NCBI GenBank assembly: GCA_028825345.1
Contig: JAPKAJ010000132.1
Span: forward strand, 1-6,207
Source of the DNA: Arenicellales bacterium
GTDB lineage: Bacteria; Pseudomonadota; Gammaproteobacteria; Arenicellales; UBA868
DNA: 6,207 nt
Reading direction: 5' to 3'
Shown: one piece after another, positions 5,780 through 6,207 of the stretch
Position numbering within the stretch: position 1 is the first letter of the stretch
How the letters are laid out: every line of letters starts with the position of its first letter
Translations under genes and position numbers: made by a program
The notes under the pieces: model-generated
The model's input: only the letters and a program-made list of their open reading frames with translations
What the model was told of the DNA's origin: nothing
Databases searched by the model: none

Positions 5780-6109
5780 TCGGATATGTACACGGTTATC
5801 TCAATGAGCCGCTTTTCCCGGCGCAAACTGATGAGGATGTTCACAAGATAACCATCGGTAGCAGGAGGTGCGGTGGCTGGGTTGCCAGATGATAAGTGGG
5901 GCGAGGTGGTTGCCTGTTTTATCCGCAGTGAGTCTGCTGATGCGCTTGATCCAGCTGAACTGCATGCTCATTGCCGCAAGCATCTGGCTTCGCAGAAAAA
6001 ACCAACCGTATGGTGCGCCGTGGGTGCATTTCCCCTAACTGGATCTGGAAAGATTCAAAAATTTCGCTACGTGAGAGATATCTCGCTGGGCAATACCAAC
6101 CGCTCATAA
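5780..6109 (+). pseudogene. Eroded C-terminal remnant of an acyl-CoA ligase (AMP-binding superfamily)
   Basis: From 5852 to the stop at 6107-6109 one frame matches the C-terminal subdomain of acyl-CoA synthetases: PSVAGGAVAGLPDDKWGEVV, then DPAELHAHCRKHLASQKKP, then PLTGSGKIQKF, which carries the adenylation A10 lysine. Just before it, the frame is closed by TAA (5849-5851) where the family has a His (HPSV). Further upstream, family-like pieces alternate frames: SDMYTVIS (5780-5803) in the same frame, then NEPLFPAQTDEDV (about 5803-5841) in the +1-shifted frame, recalling the usual KDMyisGGeNvyPaEvEdv stretch. So at least two frameshifts and a nonsense change are inferred. The roughly 400 upstream residues of a normal ligase are missing, because the SDR ends at 5695. 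The last ~78 codons could still be translated from GTG 5873, which follows a perfect AGGAGGTG (5863-5870) at short spacing. A dead gene is the simplest reading; a stand-alone C-terminal domain is possible. Confidence 0.75.
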
Positions 6110-6138
6110 ACAGATAAAAAAATAAAGAGGCAGCTCGC

Positions 6139-6207
6139 ATGCAGATAGAAGGAAAAAACATTGTGGTCACCGGCGGTGCCAGCGGGATCGGTAAGGCACT
6201 GGCGGAA
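6139..6207 (+). CDS. SDR family oxidoreductase, N-terminal start, cut by the window edge
   Basis: The ATG at 6139 opens a frame that runs to the end of the window (23 codons). It reads MQIEGKNIVV followed by TGGASGIGKALAE, the TGxxxGIG cofactor-binding motif of classical short-chain dehydrogenases. AAAGAGG (6124-6130) eight bases upstream is a good ribosome site. The catalytic region is outside the window, so the subgroup and substrate cannot be told. It follows the ligase remnant by 29 bases and is on the same strand as all other genes. The VVTGGASGIG opening with an acidic residue still to come is common in hydroxyacyl-CoA dehydrogenase (HSD10-like) members, but this is only a hint. Confidence 0.88.
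   Translation, partial: MQIEGKNIVVTGGASGIGKALAE

Noticed and set aside
5707..5892. 61-codon + strand open frame after the SDR gene
   Set aside because: Only a short inner piece (NEPLFPAQTDEDV) looks like ligase sequence; the rest is unrelated. It is better explained as a frameshifted part of the ligase remnant.
1..6207. CRISPR arrays, tRNA or rRNA genes, insertion sequences, integrase sites
   Set aside because: No regularly spaced repeats, tRNA-like cloverleaf with CCA context, transposase sequence or terminal inverted repeats were seen on either strand.

Overview
The window reads as one bacterial catabolic or lipid-modification cluster, with every supported gene on the + strand and mostly short gaps. 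By eye, base composition is near 50% GC in the genes and strongly AT-rich in the first ~110 bases. Together with Shine-Dalgarno-type starts and the gene families present, this suggests a proteobacterium, perhaps an aquatic gammaproteobacterium. That taxonomic guess is inference; nothing in the window fixes the taxon.

Layout. 1-193: AT-rich leader with nested palindromes, a perfect TATAAT and a good ribosome binding site. 194-1084: phytanoyl-CoA dioxygenase (PhyH) family oxygenase. 1100-2200: Rieske non-heme iron oxygenase of the VanA / O-demethylase type. 2246-3013: membrane fatty acid hydroxylase / sterol desaturase family di-iron protein. 3026-3199: a 57-residue two-helix membrane protein. 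3209-3517: a DUF6166-like protein. 3557-4768: a GcvT-fold, folate-dependent demethylase/aminomethyltransferase resembling DmdA. 4769-4912: a spacer with competing inverted repeats. 4913-5695: a classical SDR oxidoreductase. About 5780-6109: the C-terminal remnant of an acyl-CoA ligase, with apparent frameshifts and a stop. 6139 to the window edge: the start of a second SDR.

How it may work together (inference). Three consecutive genes encode three unrelated iron oxygenases: 2-oxoglutarate-dependent, Rieske, and membrane His-cluster di-iron. They are followed by a folate-dependent one-carbon acceptor enzyme, two SDR dehydrogenases and traces of an acyl-CoA ligase. This fits oxidative attack on a hydrophobic, probably methylated (O-, N- or S-methyl) substrate, followed by alcohol/ketone interconversion and CoA-ester chemistry. 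The substrate cannot be read from the sequence. No electron-transfer partner for the Rieske enzyme lies in the window. The least explained parts are the tiny membrane protein, the DUF6166-like protein inside a catabolic operon, and the eroded ligase.
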